The position numbers and the translations under genes were made by a program. The notes beneath the pieces were generated by a model that had not been told where the DNA came from, did no database searches, and was given only the letters and a program-made list of their open reading frames with translations. Shown here one piece after another: positions 34,629 through 42,050 of a DNA stretch of 64,000 bases (positions are counted from its first letter, which is position 1; each line of letters opens with the position of its first letter). Origin of the DNA: Rivihabitans pingtungensis (GTDB taxonomy: Bacteria; Pseudomonadota; Gammaproteobacteria; Burkholderiales; Aquaspirillaceae); contig NZ_QJKI01000015.1 of the NCBI RefSeq assembly GCF_003201855.1, forward strand, positions 18,642 to 82,641, written 5' to 3'.

Positions 34629-35167
34629 GAGCGCGCTATGTGGTGGACACCAATGTGCTCATCGCCGCCAGCGCGGCAGACCCACAGCACCCCAAAGACA
34701 TTGACGCCACGCCGACAGATCCGGCGCTGCGTAAGCAAGTATGGCATTGGCTGGTTCAGTTTCAGCAAAGTTCAGCCCATCTGGTGCTGGATGATGCTGG
34801 AAAGATTTTTGAAGAATACCAAAACAAGCTTGGCTTTTATGATTTTGGCCCTCAAGTCGTTCAGCACAAATGGGACATGTGTGCCGTAGACCTCGTGCCG
34901 GTGGATTATGACGCTGACGGGCATGGCCTCTTGCCGCCCACTTTAGCGCTGGTGCATGACCCCGCAGACAGAAAAATAGTGGCGACGGCCCTGGCTGCCC
35001 ATGAATTATATGGCGAAGGATGTGTGGCATTTGCCGGCGACACCGATTGGCATGACTGGGAGGATGCTCTGCATCAGCATCAAGTGTTGCTGGAGCCAAT
35101 TATCGAAGCCTGGTCACGTCAAAAGCACGCTGAGAAAAAGCAACGCCAGTCACGACCATCATCCTAA
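34625..35167 (+). CDS. PIN-domain ribonuclease-like protein
   Basis: 180 aa. The PIN fold is shown by VVDTNVLIAA with Asp8, an acidic residue at Glu63/64 (IFEEYQ), Asp115 in HDPADRKIVATA and Asp139/141 in AGDTDW. These four acid positions bind metal in PIN RNases. Translation is coupled to the ATPase by a 4-nt overlap. No small antitoxin of VapB type is present, so it is not a classic VapBC pair. A Lys/Arg-rich tail follows the domain. The target is unknown; single-stranded RNA or tRNA would fit the family and the neighbouring RNA ligase. Confidence 0.85.
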   Translation: MRARYVVDTNVLIAASAADPQHPKDIDATPTDPALRKQVWHWLVQFQQSSAHLVLDDAGKIFEEYQNKLGFYDFGPQVVQHKWDMCAVDLVPVDYDADGHGLLPPTLALVHDPADRKIVATALAAHELYGEGCVAFAGDTDWHDWEDALHQHQVLLEPIIEAWSRQKHAEKKQRQSRPSS

Positions 35168-35180
35168 AAACGATAAAACC

Positions 35181-35876
35181 ATGTCCGATTTTTTCCGCTT
35201 CCCACACACTCCTCATCTGGCCTGGCTGGGCGCGGGTTCGCCGCGCGACGACAAAGTGTTGTCCGCCGCGCAAGCCCAAGCCTTGCTGGCGGGCGAGGTG
35301 GTGGTGGAAGAAAAGCTGGATGGCGCCAATCTGGGGTTTTCTTTGGCGGCGGATGGCGAATTGCGCGCGCAGAATCGGGGGCAATATCTGGCTGACCCGC
35401 ATAGTGGGCAGTTTGCGCGTTTGCCGGCATGGCTGGCGCAGCATGGCGCGGCGCTGCATGCGGCGTTGACGCCAAGTTTGATGCTGTTTGGCGAATGGTG
35501 CGCCGCCCGGCATTCGCTGGATTATCCGGCCTTGCCTGACTGGTTTTTGCTGTTTGATGTGTACGACCGCGCCGCTGGCCGTTTTTGGAGTGTGCCGCGA
35601 CGCAATGCGCTGGCCATGGCGGCGGGGCTGGTGACCACGCCGCAGCGGGCGCATGGCCAAACCTCGCTGGCGGCCTTGCGGCAATTATTGGATCAACCCA
35701 GCTGTTATCGGCCGGGGCCGCTGGAAGGTGTGGTGGTGCGCCAGGAGTCGGCTTTGTGGTGTGAAGCGCGCGCCAAGCTGGTGCGCCCGGATTTCACGCA
35801 GGCGATTGACGCGCATTGGCGGCGGCGGGCAATTGAATGGAACCGGGTGGACTTTTCTCGCGCCGGGTCCGCATAA
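35181..35876 (+). CDS. RNA ligase, Rnl2-like nucleotidyltransferase
   Basis: 231 aa. Nucleotidyltransferase motifs in order: motif I KLDGAN at 45-50 (Lys45 is the adenylylated residue), RGQYL near 66-70, motif III LFGEWCAARHSLDY at 102-115, motif IIIa FLLFDVYDR, motif IV LEGVVVR at 181-187 and motif V AKLVRPDF at 198-205. It should seal RNA ends with ATP, i.e. repair nicked RNA. It starts 13 nt after the PIN stop without a clear Shine-Dalgarno, so translation is probably coupled. GC is higher than in the two upstream genes, so it may have a separate origin. Confidence 0.85.
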   Translation: MSDFFRFPHTPHLAWLGAGSPRDDKVLSAAQAQALLAGEVVVEEKLDGANLGFSLAADGELRAQNRGQYLADPHSGQFARLPAWLAQHGAALHAALTPSLMLFGEWCAARHSLDYPALPDWFLLFDVYDRAAGRFWSVPRRNALAMAAGLVTTPQRAHGQTSLAALRQLLDQPSCYRPGPLEGVVVRQESALWCEARAKLVRPDFTQAIDAHWRRRAIEWNRVDFSRAGSA

Positions 35877-35907
35877 AACCGCTGCCGCACACCACAGCAC
35901 ACAAATA

Positions 35908-35931
35908 GCCGCCCGCCTTCTGGCGGGCGGC
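35908..35931 (+). terminator. GC hairpin after the RNA ligase gene
   Basis: GCCGCCCGCC and GGCGGGCGGC form a 10-bp stem with a 4-nt loop. Only a weak T-run follows. Confidence 0.55.
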
Positions 35932-36113
35932 TTGGTGTCAACTCACCGTTTCAAGCACGGAAAATTCGTAATTTTACTAGAGTAATACTACTCATTGACA
36001 CTCGTTATAGGGAATGCCATCATTGCTTTACCCTATAAAAAATTAAACACAAATATTTTAAATCTCAGCAAAAAAGCATGAGTAAAATTTATATGTTCCA
36101 ATAGAAATAAAAA

Positions 36114-36266
36114 CTATTTTTCTTGAATGACATGGCCAGCCAAGATCATGTTTGCGGCAATTTTTGCAGCGGCGTCCATCTTGATGTCATGAAAATAATT
36201 GGCAATATTTCTGTGTACATAATTATCAACACCACGGGCTATCAACTTTGAGCCGTGCGCGGCTAT
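36114..36266 (-). pseudogene. Possible C-terminal gene relic
   Basis: A minus-strand frame runs from an in-frame stop at 36267-36269 to TAG at 36114-36116. It would encode about 50 residues including KLIARGVDNYVHRNIANYF and MDAAAKIAANMILAGHVIQEK. This reads like a natural helical protein end, but no start codon or upstream part exists. Family unknown. Confidence 0.3.
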
Positions 36267-36308
36267 CTAGCACATTCAGCTTACCCAGTTTTCAGCGCGT
36301 ATGTACTT

Positions 36309-36422
36309 AGAGTCGCTCACAAAACCCAGCGCAGCGTTTCTGGCTAGGTGCACGACCGCAGACAGTACAACAAGTACGGCAAGGTCGGGCAACGACGCCA
36401 GGAGTGTTTTGTGAGCGGCTCT
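36309..36422 (+). repeat. 113-bp hairpin repeat, copy 11
   Basis: AGAGTCGCTCACAAAACCC and GTGTTTTGTGAGCGGCTCT arms. The outer arm reads CTCAC/GTGAG here where other copies have CTAAC/GTTAG, a paired change. GTAC/GTAC lies at the tip. It ends 21 bp before the start of the next gene. Confidence 0.92.
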
Positions 36423-36442
36423 TACACAAAAGGACTGTCACC

Positions 36443-36958
36443 ATGCAGATTTCCCCCGCATCCCAAGGCAATTTCAGCGCATTAACCAGCAACCCTTCCC
36501 GACGGGCAGATGGCTCGCAGGCTGATGCGCCCTTGCTGTACTCCAATCAGGAATGGCTTAACACTGAAGCAGGCAAAGCACTGGCTGCGCGCAGGCAAGA
36601 AAATGATGCCGATCTGGCTGCGGCTTATGATACGCAAGCCCGCCAGGCTGAAATGACTCAGCAGATGAACATGGAAGCTGACACGGTGTTTCGCCGGGGC
36701 GATCAGATATTGGCGGTGCTGTACAAGGATGGCAGCGTGTACTGGCATGACAATGCGGGCGTGAACATCAGCCAGCTGTCAGAAGCAAACCGGTATCTGA
36801 GTCAGAATGAATATCGCATGGCCATGCGCCAATCCTTGATTCAGGCATTTGGCGCCAATGCCGTTTCCACCAGTTATGGCCTGCACCAAAAAGCGCCTAC
36901 GCAAGGCGATTTGATGGCGGAAGAGCGCTCGTATTACGCACGCATTGGCGGCCGCTAA
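36443..36958 (+). CDS. Hypothetical protein
   Basis: 171 aa, not recognised. Begins MQISPASQGNFSALTSNPS, with a polar, probably flexible first 40 residues. A helical charged middle follows (LAARRQENDADLAAAYDTQARQ), then a small beta-like segment, VLYKDGSVYWHDNAG. No signal peptide or membrane segment. AGGA precedes the ATG. GC is lower than in core genes. It is boxed between two copies of the hairpin repeat and has a very strong terminator. The flexible N-terminus could be an export signal for a secreted effector, but this is speculation. Confidence 0.65.
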   Translation: MQISPASQGNFSALTSNPSRRADGSQADAPLLYSNQEWLNTEAGKALAARRQENDADLAAAYDTQARQAEMTQQMNMEADTVFRRGDQILAVLYKDGSVYWHDNAGVNISQLSEANRYLSQNEYRMAMRQSLIQAFGANAVSTSYGLHQKAPTQGDLMAEERSYYARIGGR

Positions 36959-36968
36959 GCCATTTTCA

Positions 36969-37018
36969 CCCCAAAAAAACAGGCCCCGAGCACGCTGCCG
37001 GGGCCTGTTTTTTTGGGG
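36969..37018. terminator. Very strong bidirectional terminator
   Basis: A 20-bp perfectly complementary stem (36969-36988 with 36999-37018), CCCCAAAAAAACAGGCCCCG on the left arm and a T-run inside the right arm. It works for either strand. Confidence 0.95.
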
Positions 37019-37030
37019 CGTTGTTTATTT

Positions 37031-37141
37031 AGAGCCGCTAACAAAACTCAGCGAAGCGGCCCGCTAGGCGTGTGACCGCAGACAGTACAACAAGTACGGC
37101 AAGGTCACACAACAACGCCAGGGGGGGTTGTGAGCGGCTCT
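37031..37141 (+). repeat. 113-bp hairpin repeat, copy 12
   Basis: AGAGCCGCTAACAAAACTC left arm, GTGTGACC/GGTCACAC inner stem, GTAC/GTAC, and GTTGTGAGCGGCTCT right end. It lies at the 3' end of the chemoreceptor gene. Confidence 0.9.
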
Positions 37142-37150
37142 TAGCGTCGC

Positions 37151-38794
37151 TCAACTCACCTTAAACTGCCGCGTCTGCTCGCGCAGGGTGACGGCGATGT
37201 GTTCCAGTTCGCCGGCGGCCTGGCTGCTGCGTTGCATCAGCGTGCTGGTTTCGCCCGACATCTGGGCGATTTGCTCGATATGCCCGGCGATTTCGTTCAC
37301 CGTGCTCACCTGGCGGTCGGTGGCCTGGGCGACGTCGCGCACCCGCGCCAGCGAATCCAGCGCTTGCCGGTGGATGTGCTCCAGCACCTGGGTGGCGTCG
37401 GTGGCGCGGGCCAGGCCGTTATCCACTTGTTCCACGGCGCGGTCCATGGTGCGGGCGGCGGTTTCGGTGTCGCGCTGGATTTCTTCGATCACCTTGCCGA
37501 TTTCGGCGGTGGCGCTGGTGGTGCGCTCGGCCAGTTTGCGCACTTCGTCGGCCACCACGGCAAAACCCCGGCCGGTTTCGCCGGCACGGGCGGCTTCGAT
37601 GGCGGCGTTCAGCGCCAAGAGATTGGTCTGGTCGGCGATTTCGCCAATCACGCTGGCGATGCTGCCGATGTCTTGCGAGCGCTGGCGCAGCGCGCGCATA
37701 TGCGCCGACGAGCCTTGCACCGCCTGGGCGATGCGGCCGATTTCGTCGGCAGCGGTGCGCACTGCCTGGCGGCCGTTTTCCGAGAGCTCGGCGGTCTGGC
37801 CGGAGTTGTGTTCGGTCTGGCGGGCAATTTGCGCCACTTGCTCGATGCTTTGCGTCAGTTGCTCGATGCTGGCTGCGGCGCCGGCGCTGGCGTCGGATTG
37901 ACGCTGGGCGGCTTGTTGCGCGGTTTGCGCGGCCTGGGTGACGTGACGGGCGCGCTGGTCCAGTTCGCCGGACGAGTCCAGCATGCCGGTGAGCAGGGTT
38001 TTCAGCCGGGTTTGCATATGCGCCACCGCCGCCAGCATGCTGTCCGGGTAGCGGGCGCGGATGCTGGCGCGCAGGTCGCCGCTGGCCATCTGGGTGACTT
38101 GCGCGGCGGCTTCGGCCGGTTCGCCGCCCAGGCTGCGCAGCAGCTGGCGGGTGATGCCCAGCGCCACCAGCGCGCCAATCACCAGGCTGACGCCGCACAG
38201 CGCCAGCATCAGGGTTTGAAACTGGCTGGCCACGGCGCGCGCCAGCGGGGTGACTTGCTGGCTTTTTTGTTCTTCGTAGTCAATCAGCGCATTGATCGCC
38301 GCCAGCCAGTCGGTGAAGGCCGGGCGCAAATCGCCCATCAGCACGGCGCGGGTGTCGTCATGGCGGCCAGATTCCAGATGAGCCAGCGCCTGCTTGACCA
38401 AGGGCTGGGCGCGCTGCTCGATGGCCTGGATGGCTTGCCAGCGGCGCTGTTCTTCCGGGTCGCCGTCACGGGCGATGGCGCGGTCCAGCTCGACGGCGGA
38501 TTCTTGGTAAAACTTCTCCAGCCGGGTGATTTCGCTCAGCAAGGGCGGGTGGCGGGCCGGGTCGGTTTCCAGCGCCACGTCGCGCATGACGATGGCGCGG
38601 TCGTGCACGCTGCCGCGAAAATTGATGGCGTAGCGCTGTTTGACGGCGTTGACGTCGGTGACTTGCTGCAAGCTGCGGTCGATGAAATTGACCTTCTGGA
38701 TGCCGGTCAGGGTGATGCCCACCATCAGGGCCAGCACCAGGCCAAAGCCCAGCGTCAGCCGCCAGGCGAGGGTGAGTCGGGAAAACAGTGACAT
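37151..38794 (-). CDS. Methyl-accepting chemotaxis protein
   Basis: 547 aa. TM1 at about 10-30; a periplasmic four-helix-bundle sensor (about 31-194); TM2 about 195-213; HAMP about 214-265; then the signalling coiled coil. The hairpin tip that contacts CheA/CheW lies at 385-420 ([16 protein letters not shown] and [17 protein letters not shown]). There is no C-terminal pentapeptide for CheR tethering. The start at 38794 has AAGGAG 7 nt upstream. The ligand is unknown; it stands alone, without che genes nearby. Confidence 0.95.
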   Translation of the reverse strand: MSLFSRLTLAWRLTLGFGLVLALMVGITLTGIQKVNFIDRSLQQVTDVNAVKQRYAINFRGSVHDRAIVMRDVALETDPARHPPLLSEITRLEKFYQESAVELDRAIARDGDPEEQRRWQAIQAIEQRAQPLVKQALAHLESGRHDDTRAVLMGDLRPAFTDWLAAINALIDYEEQKSQQVTPLARAVASQFQTLMLALCGVSLVIGALVALGITRQLLRSLGGEPAEAAAQVTQMASGDLRASIRARYPDSMLAAVAHMQTRLKTLLTGMLDSSGELDQRARHVTQAAQTAQQAAQRQSDASAGAAASIEQLTQSIEQVAQIARQTEHNSGQTAELSENGRQAVRTAADEIGRIAQAVQGSSAHMRALRQRSQDIGSIASVIGEIADQTNLLALNAAIEAARAGETGRGFAVVADEVRKLAERTTSATAEIGKVIEEIQRDTETAARTMDRAVEQVDNGLARATDATQVLEHIHRQALDSLARVRDVAQATDRQVSTVNEIAGHIEQIAQMSGETSTLMQRSSQAAGELEHIAVTLREQTRQFKVS

Positions 38795-39044
38795 GACATG
38801 CTCCTTGGGATGCACAGTGCGGTCGGCGCGCCATGATGGCGCGGACACCGGGGAGATGACCGGAGGAAGGGTAATCGGTTCCAGTATGCCGGTTTGTCTG
38901 CCACAGGGAAAATTAATTGTTTATCTTATTATCATAGATAAAAACAATCGAGCCCCTCACAAGCAGGCAGCCGGCCGGTACAGTCGCCGTCCGCGTTGTC
39001 GGCCCGCCCCCGCGCAGGGTCATGGTGCGCGGGGGCTGAGCGTC

Positions 39045-40517
39045 TCAGTCGTCCACCTGCGCCCCCGGTGGCATTGGCATCGCCGGCCAGGCGCTGGCCA
39101 GTGACTCGCCCATCGCCAGCAGGGCCTCGTCGCGCCATTTGCGCCCCACCAATTGCACGCCCACCGGCACGCCATCCAATACCCCCACCGGCAGGCTCAG
39201 CACTGGGCTGCCCGACAGCGAAAACAGGCTGGTCAGGCTCAGCGTGGCTTCCAGATAGGGCACGCGCCGCCCGCCGATATTCAGCGGCGCCGGCAGGCCG
39301 CCATGGCGCGGCGGCGGGCTGGCTGGCCAGGCGGTGCACAGCAGGGTGGGGCAAAGCCAGGCATCCACCTCGTACAGCATGCTTTCCAGCGCGCGCAACC
39401 AGGCGTCGCGCACGCCCAGTGCCCATTGCTGCCGGCGCAGCGACAGCCGCGCGCCTTGGGCAAAGCCTTGCGCAATCGGCTGGCTGGCCGGCAGCAGCCC
39501 AGCCAGCAGCGCCAGCGGCCAGCGTTGTCGGGCGGGCAGGGCCAGGCCGATTTCGCTGCCGGCCAGCACGCCAAACGCCCGCCACACCTGCGCCAGCGGC
39601 GGGCCGGCCGGCTGGCGGCGCAGCAGTTGATGGCCGGCGGCGCGCGCGCCAGCCAGCGCCTGCGTGAGCCCGGCGCGGGTGCGCGGGCACAGCGGCAGGC
39701 CGGCAAAATCATCGCACCAGGCCAGCCGCAAGGGCCGCGTCAGCGGGGGCTGCGGCCGCCACGGCAGCGGCGGGACTTCCTGATCCTCGCCATCGGCGCC
39801 GGCCAGGCTGGGCATGGCGTGCGCCACGTCGGCCACCGTGCGCGCCAGCAGGCCAAACGACAGCATATGGCGCACGCTGCGCGGCTGGCCGGGCAGGTGC
39901 GGAATATGCCCGGTGCGCGGCAGGCGGTTTTCGCTGGCCTTGAAGCCCACCACGCCGCAGCAGGCGGCCGGAATGCGGATGGAGCCGCCAATATCGCTGC
40001 CCAGCTCCAGCGCGGCAAAGCCCATGGCGATGGCCGCCGCGCTGCCGCCGGAACTGCCGCCCGGCGTCAGGCTCAGGTCCCAAGGGTTATGGGTGGGGCC
40101 AAACAGCGGACTCCAGCATTGCGGGTCGCCGGCCAGTTCAGACAAATTGCTCTTACCCAGCACAATCGCCCCGGCGGCCTTCAGCCGCGCCACCAGAGTG
40201 GCGTCGGCAGCGGGCAGATAATTCGCCAGCGGCGGGTGGCTGCTGGTGGTGCGCAAGCCCTGGGTGGCAAAGGCGTCCTTGATGCTGATTGGCAGGCCCA
40301 GCAGCGGCTGCTCGCCCGCCAGCCGGCGCGCGCGCTCGGCCAATGGCAGCGCGTCCACCGCCTGCGCGGCGGCGCGGGCGCGCTCGATGTCCAGCGTCAC
40401 CAGCGCGCGGATGCGCGGGTTGTGCTGGGCAATGCGCGCCACATGCGCCTCCAGCAGTTGGCTGGCGGCGCCATCGCCCAGCGCCAGCGCACGCAGCGCG
40501 GCGGTGGCGCTCAGCAT
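39045..40517 (-). CDS. Amidase-signature hydrolase
   Basis: 490 aa. Ser-cisSer-Lys hydrolase of the amidase signature family. The catalytic triad is visible as Lys80 (PISIKDAFAT), Ser155 (GGSSGGS) and Ser179 (DIGGSIR). It hydrolyses a carboxamide, but the substrate cannot be told; it is not GatA by context. The start at MLSATAAL (40517) has GGAGG close upstream, and the gene overlaps the end of the DUF2867 gene by 7 nt. The much longer in-frame reading upstream is the shadow of that gene. Confidence 0.88.
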   Translation of the reverse strand: MLSATAALRALALGDGAASQLLEAHVARIAQHNPRIRALVTLDIERARAAAQAVDALPLAERARRLAGEQPLLGLPISIKDAFATQGLRTTSSHPPLANYLPAADATLVARLKAAGAIVLGKSNLSELAGDPQCWSPLFGPTHNPWDLSLTPGGSSGGSAAAIAMGFAALELGSDIGGSIRIPAACCGVVGFKASENRLPRTGHIPHLPGQPRSVRHMLSFGLLARTVADVAHAMPSLAGADGEDQEVPPLPWRPQPPLTRPLRLAWCDDFAGLPLCPRTRAGLTQALAGARAAGHQLLRRQPAGPPLAQVWRAFGVLAGSEIGLALPARQRWPLALLAGLLPASQPIAQGFAQGARLSLRRQQWALGVRDAWLRALESMLYEVDAWLCPTLLCTAWPASPPPRHGGLPAPLNIGGRRVPYLEATLSLTSLFSLSGSPVLSLPVGVLDGVPVGVQLVGRKWRDEALLAMGESLASAWPAMPMPPGAQVDD

Positions 40518-41002
40518 GCTGCCTCCGAGTAGTGTGCGGCCATGCGCGCCAGGCTGCGGCGCACAATCAGCCAGTGAAACGGCCACACCAGCGCCAGATA
40601 CAGCCAGCCGCCCAGGTGATGCGGGCGCACGCCGGTATACAGATGCAAGCGCCCGGCGCGCACGCCCAGCCACAGGCAAAAATCCAGATGGCGGTCGCGC
40701 TGGCCCAGCAGCAGCTCGTCCGGCCCGGCATGCCACACGCAAAACACCCCCACCGCCTCGCCCACGCGCGCCTGCGGCGCTTGGCGGGGTAACTCTGCGG
40801 TTTTCAGGCCCAGCGGGGCCATCAGCCGGTTGCGTGCGCGCATCAGCGCCTGCGCCCAGGCCGGTGGTGCGCCAATAAAAGCCTGCAACAGCGCCTGCGC
40901 GTCCGGCGGCTGGCCAGGGCAAGGCGTGTGAAAATGATCCCGATACGGGTAATCGGCCGCCTGTCCATTCAGGCAGGAATCCACCGCAAACGTGGCAAAC
41001 AT
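40511..41002 (-). CDS. DUF2867-family protein
   Basis: 163 aa. Matches DUF2867 in layout: DYRDHF-like segment (YPYRDHFHT), then LGLKTAE, GVFCVWHAGPDELLLGQRDRHLDFCLWLGV and a C-terminal hydrophobic WLYLALVWPFHWLIVRRSLARM. Function unknown; the family is small and often found near oxidoreductase or amidase genes. ATG at 41002 is preceded by GGAG; the 35-residue extension upstream crosses a hairpin repeat and is not protein-like. Operonic with the amidase. Confidence 0.75.
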   Translation of the reverse strand: MFATFAVDSCLNGQAADYPYRDHFHTPCPGQPPDAQALLQAFIGAPPAWAQALMRARNRLMAPLGLKTAELPRQAPQARVGEAVGVFCVWHAGPDELLLGQRDRHLDFCLWLGVRAGRLHLYTGVRPHHLGGWLYLALVWPFHWLIVRRSLARMAAHYSEAAC

Positions 41003-41058
41003 GGCAAAGCTCCGGGCAAAGTAAGGGCATGGCGACACGCGCGCGGTGTGCCGTGCCG

Positions 41059-41138
41059 AGCGTCGCTCACAAAACACCGCGCCGGCTGTGGCCGCACAGT
41101 CGCGCAATCACACCAGGAGGGTTTTGTTAGCCGCTCTA
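41059..41138 (+). repeat. Internally deleted hairpin repeat, copy 13
   Basis: GAGCGTCGCTCACAAAACACC left, CACCAGGAGGGTTTTGTTAGCCGCTCT right. The central GACAGTAC loop region is lost, giving an 80-bp form. Confidence 0.75.
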
Positions 41139-41259
41139 AGCGGCTGTCAGGGCATAGGTTAGCGCTGAGGCCGGGCGCTGATCTTGTAGCGAAACGACAT
41201 GCCCACCAGATGCAGGGCGCGCGTGCGGCATGCTGGTCAGGTTTGTTATCATCCAGCGT

Positions 41260-41907
41260 ATGAGCACATCCGCCCCCCTTCGCCTGTGTCTGGTGCGCCA
41301 CGGTGAAACCGACTGGAACGCCGCGCGCCGGCTGCAAGGCCATCTGGACATCCCACTGAACCCCACCGGCCACACCCAGGCCCGCCAGCTGATTGCCGGC
41401 CTGGCTGCGCATGACTTTGCCGGCTGCCTGTGCAGCGATCTGACCCGCACCCGGCAAACCGTCGCCCCACTGCTGGCGCGGCAGCCCACGCTGACGGTGG
41501 AATACACCCCGGCGCTGCGCGAGCGCCACTACGGCTGTTTTCAGGGGCTGACGCCGGATCAGGCGCGCAGCCAGCACCCGCAAGATTTTGCCCTGCTGCG
41601 CAGCGGCCCGGCGGATTGGCGACCGCAGGACGGCGGCGAATCGTTTGTCGATCATCAACACCGGGTGATGGACTGCCTGGATGCGCTGGCGGCGCGCGCG
41701 GCCGGGCAAACCTGGCTGGTGGTCACCCACGGCGGCGTGCTGGACATTATTTATCGCCATGTTTACAACTTGCCCAGCAGCCACCCGCGTGATTTTTTGA
41801 TTCCCAACGCCGCGCTGAACTGGCTGCGCCGCGACGCCGACGGCTGGCAGATTGAGCTTTGGGCCGACACCCGCCACTTGCAAGGCGCCGCGCTGGACGA
41901 AATCTGA
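41260..41907 (+). CDS. Histidine phosphatase (phosphoglycerate-mutase-like)
   Basis: 215 aa. LVRHGETDWN at 11-20 with catalytic His13, RHYGCFQGLT region with the proton donor Glu nearby, and the second catalytic His in VVTHGGVLD. Likely a phosphatase of the PhoE/CobC-like branch. No signal peptide. MSTSAPLRL at 41260 is taken as the start; the Shine-Dalgarno is weak. It lies 143 bp upstream of dgt on the same strand, but a dRS3-like palindrome stands between. Confidence 0.85.
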   Translation: MSTSAPLRLCLVRHGETDWNAARRLQGHLDIPLNPTGHTQARQLIAGLAAHDFAGCLCSDLTRTRQTVAPLLARQPTLTVEYTPALRERHYGCFQGLTPDQARSQHPQDFALLRSGPADWRPQDGGESFVDHQHRVMDCLDALAARAAGQTWLVVTHGGVLDIIYRHVYNLPSSHPRDFLIPNAALNWLRRDADGWQIELWADTRHLQGAALDEI

Positions 41908-41960
41908 GCAGGCGCGGGTTGATTCAAAAAAACCATGTTGGCCAAAAACAAAACCCAGCC

Positions 41961-41999
41961 AAATCAACACCCTGGATTCCCGCCTGCGCGGGAATGACG
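41961..41999 (+). repeat. dRS3-like palindrome, left of dgt
   Basis: ATTCCCGCCTGCGCGGGAAT at 41976-41995 fits the Neisseria dRS3 form ATTCCC-N8-GGGAAT. The flank AAATCAACACCCTGG is also found, reversed, at 18812-18832. Confidence 0.75.
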
Positions 42000-42050
42000 C
42001 TTTGTTCAGCGCCTTCCTCAGCCTGAGCCATTTTGATGCCGAGCCCCACC

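Larger units (their letters stand above)
35877..36308. other. AT-rich non-coding island
   Basis: After a GC hairpin, 35940-36300 is strongly AT-rich compared with the window. It contains a dyad TTATAGGG (36005-36012)/CCCTATAA (36031-36038) and, on the minus strand, a start-less reading frame that looks like a gene end (see 36114-36266). It is probably a remnant of acquired DNA. Confidence 0.6.

Noticed and set aside
33300..35167. ATPase-PIN pair considered as PARIS, Septu or VapBC
   Set aside because: The nuclease is a PIN protein, not TOPRIM (PARIS) or HNH (Septu), and no small VapB-type antitoxin is present.
39045..41030. A 661-codon frame giving the amidase a 170-residue N-terminal extension
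   Set aside because: The extension lies out of frame over the DUF2867 gene and is Gly/Arg/Ala-rich; the amidase starts at 40517.
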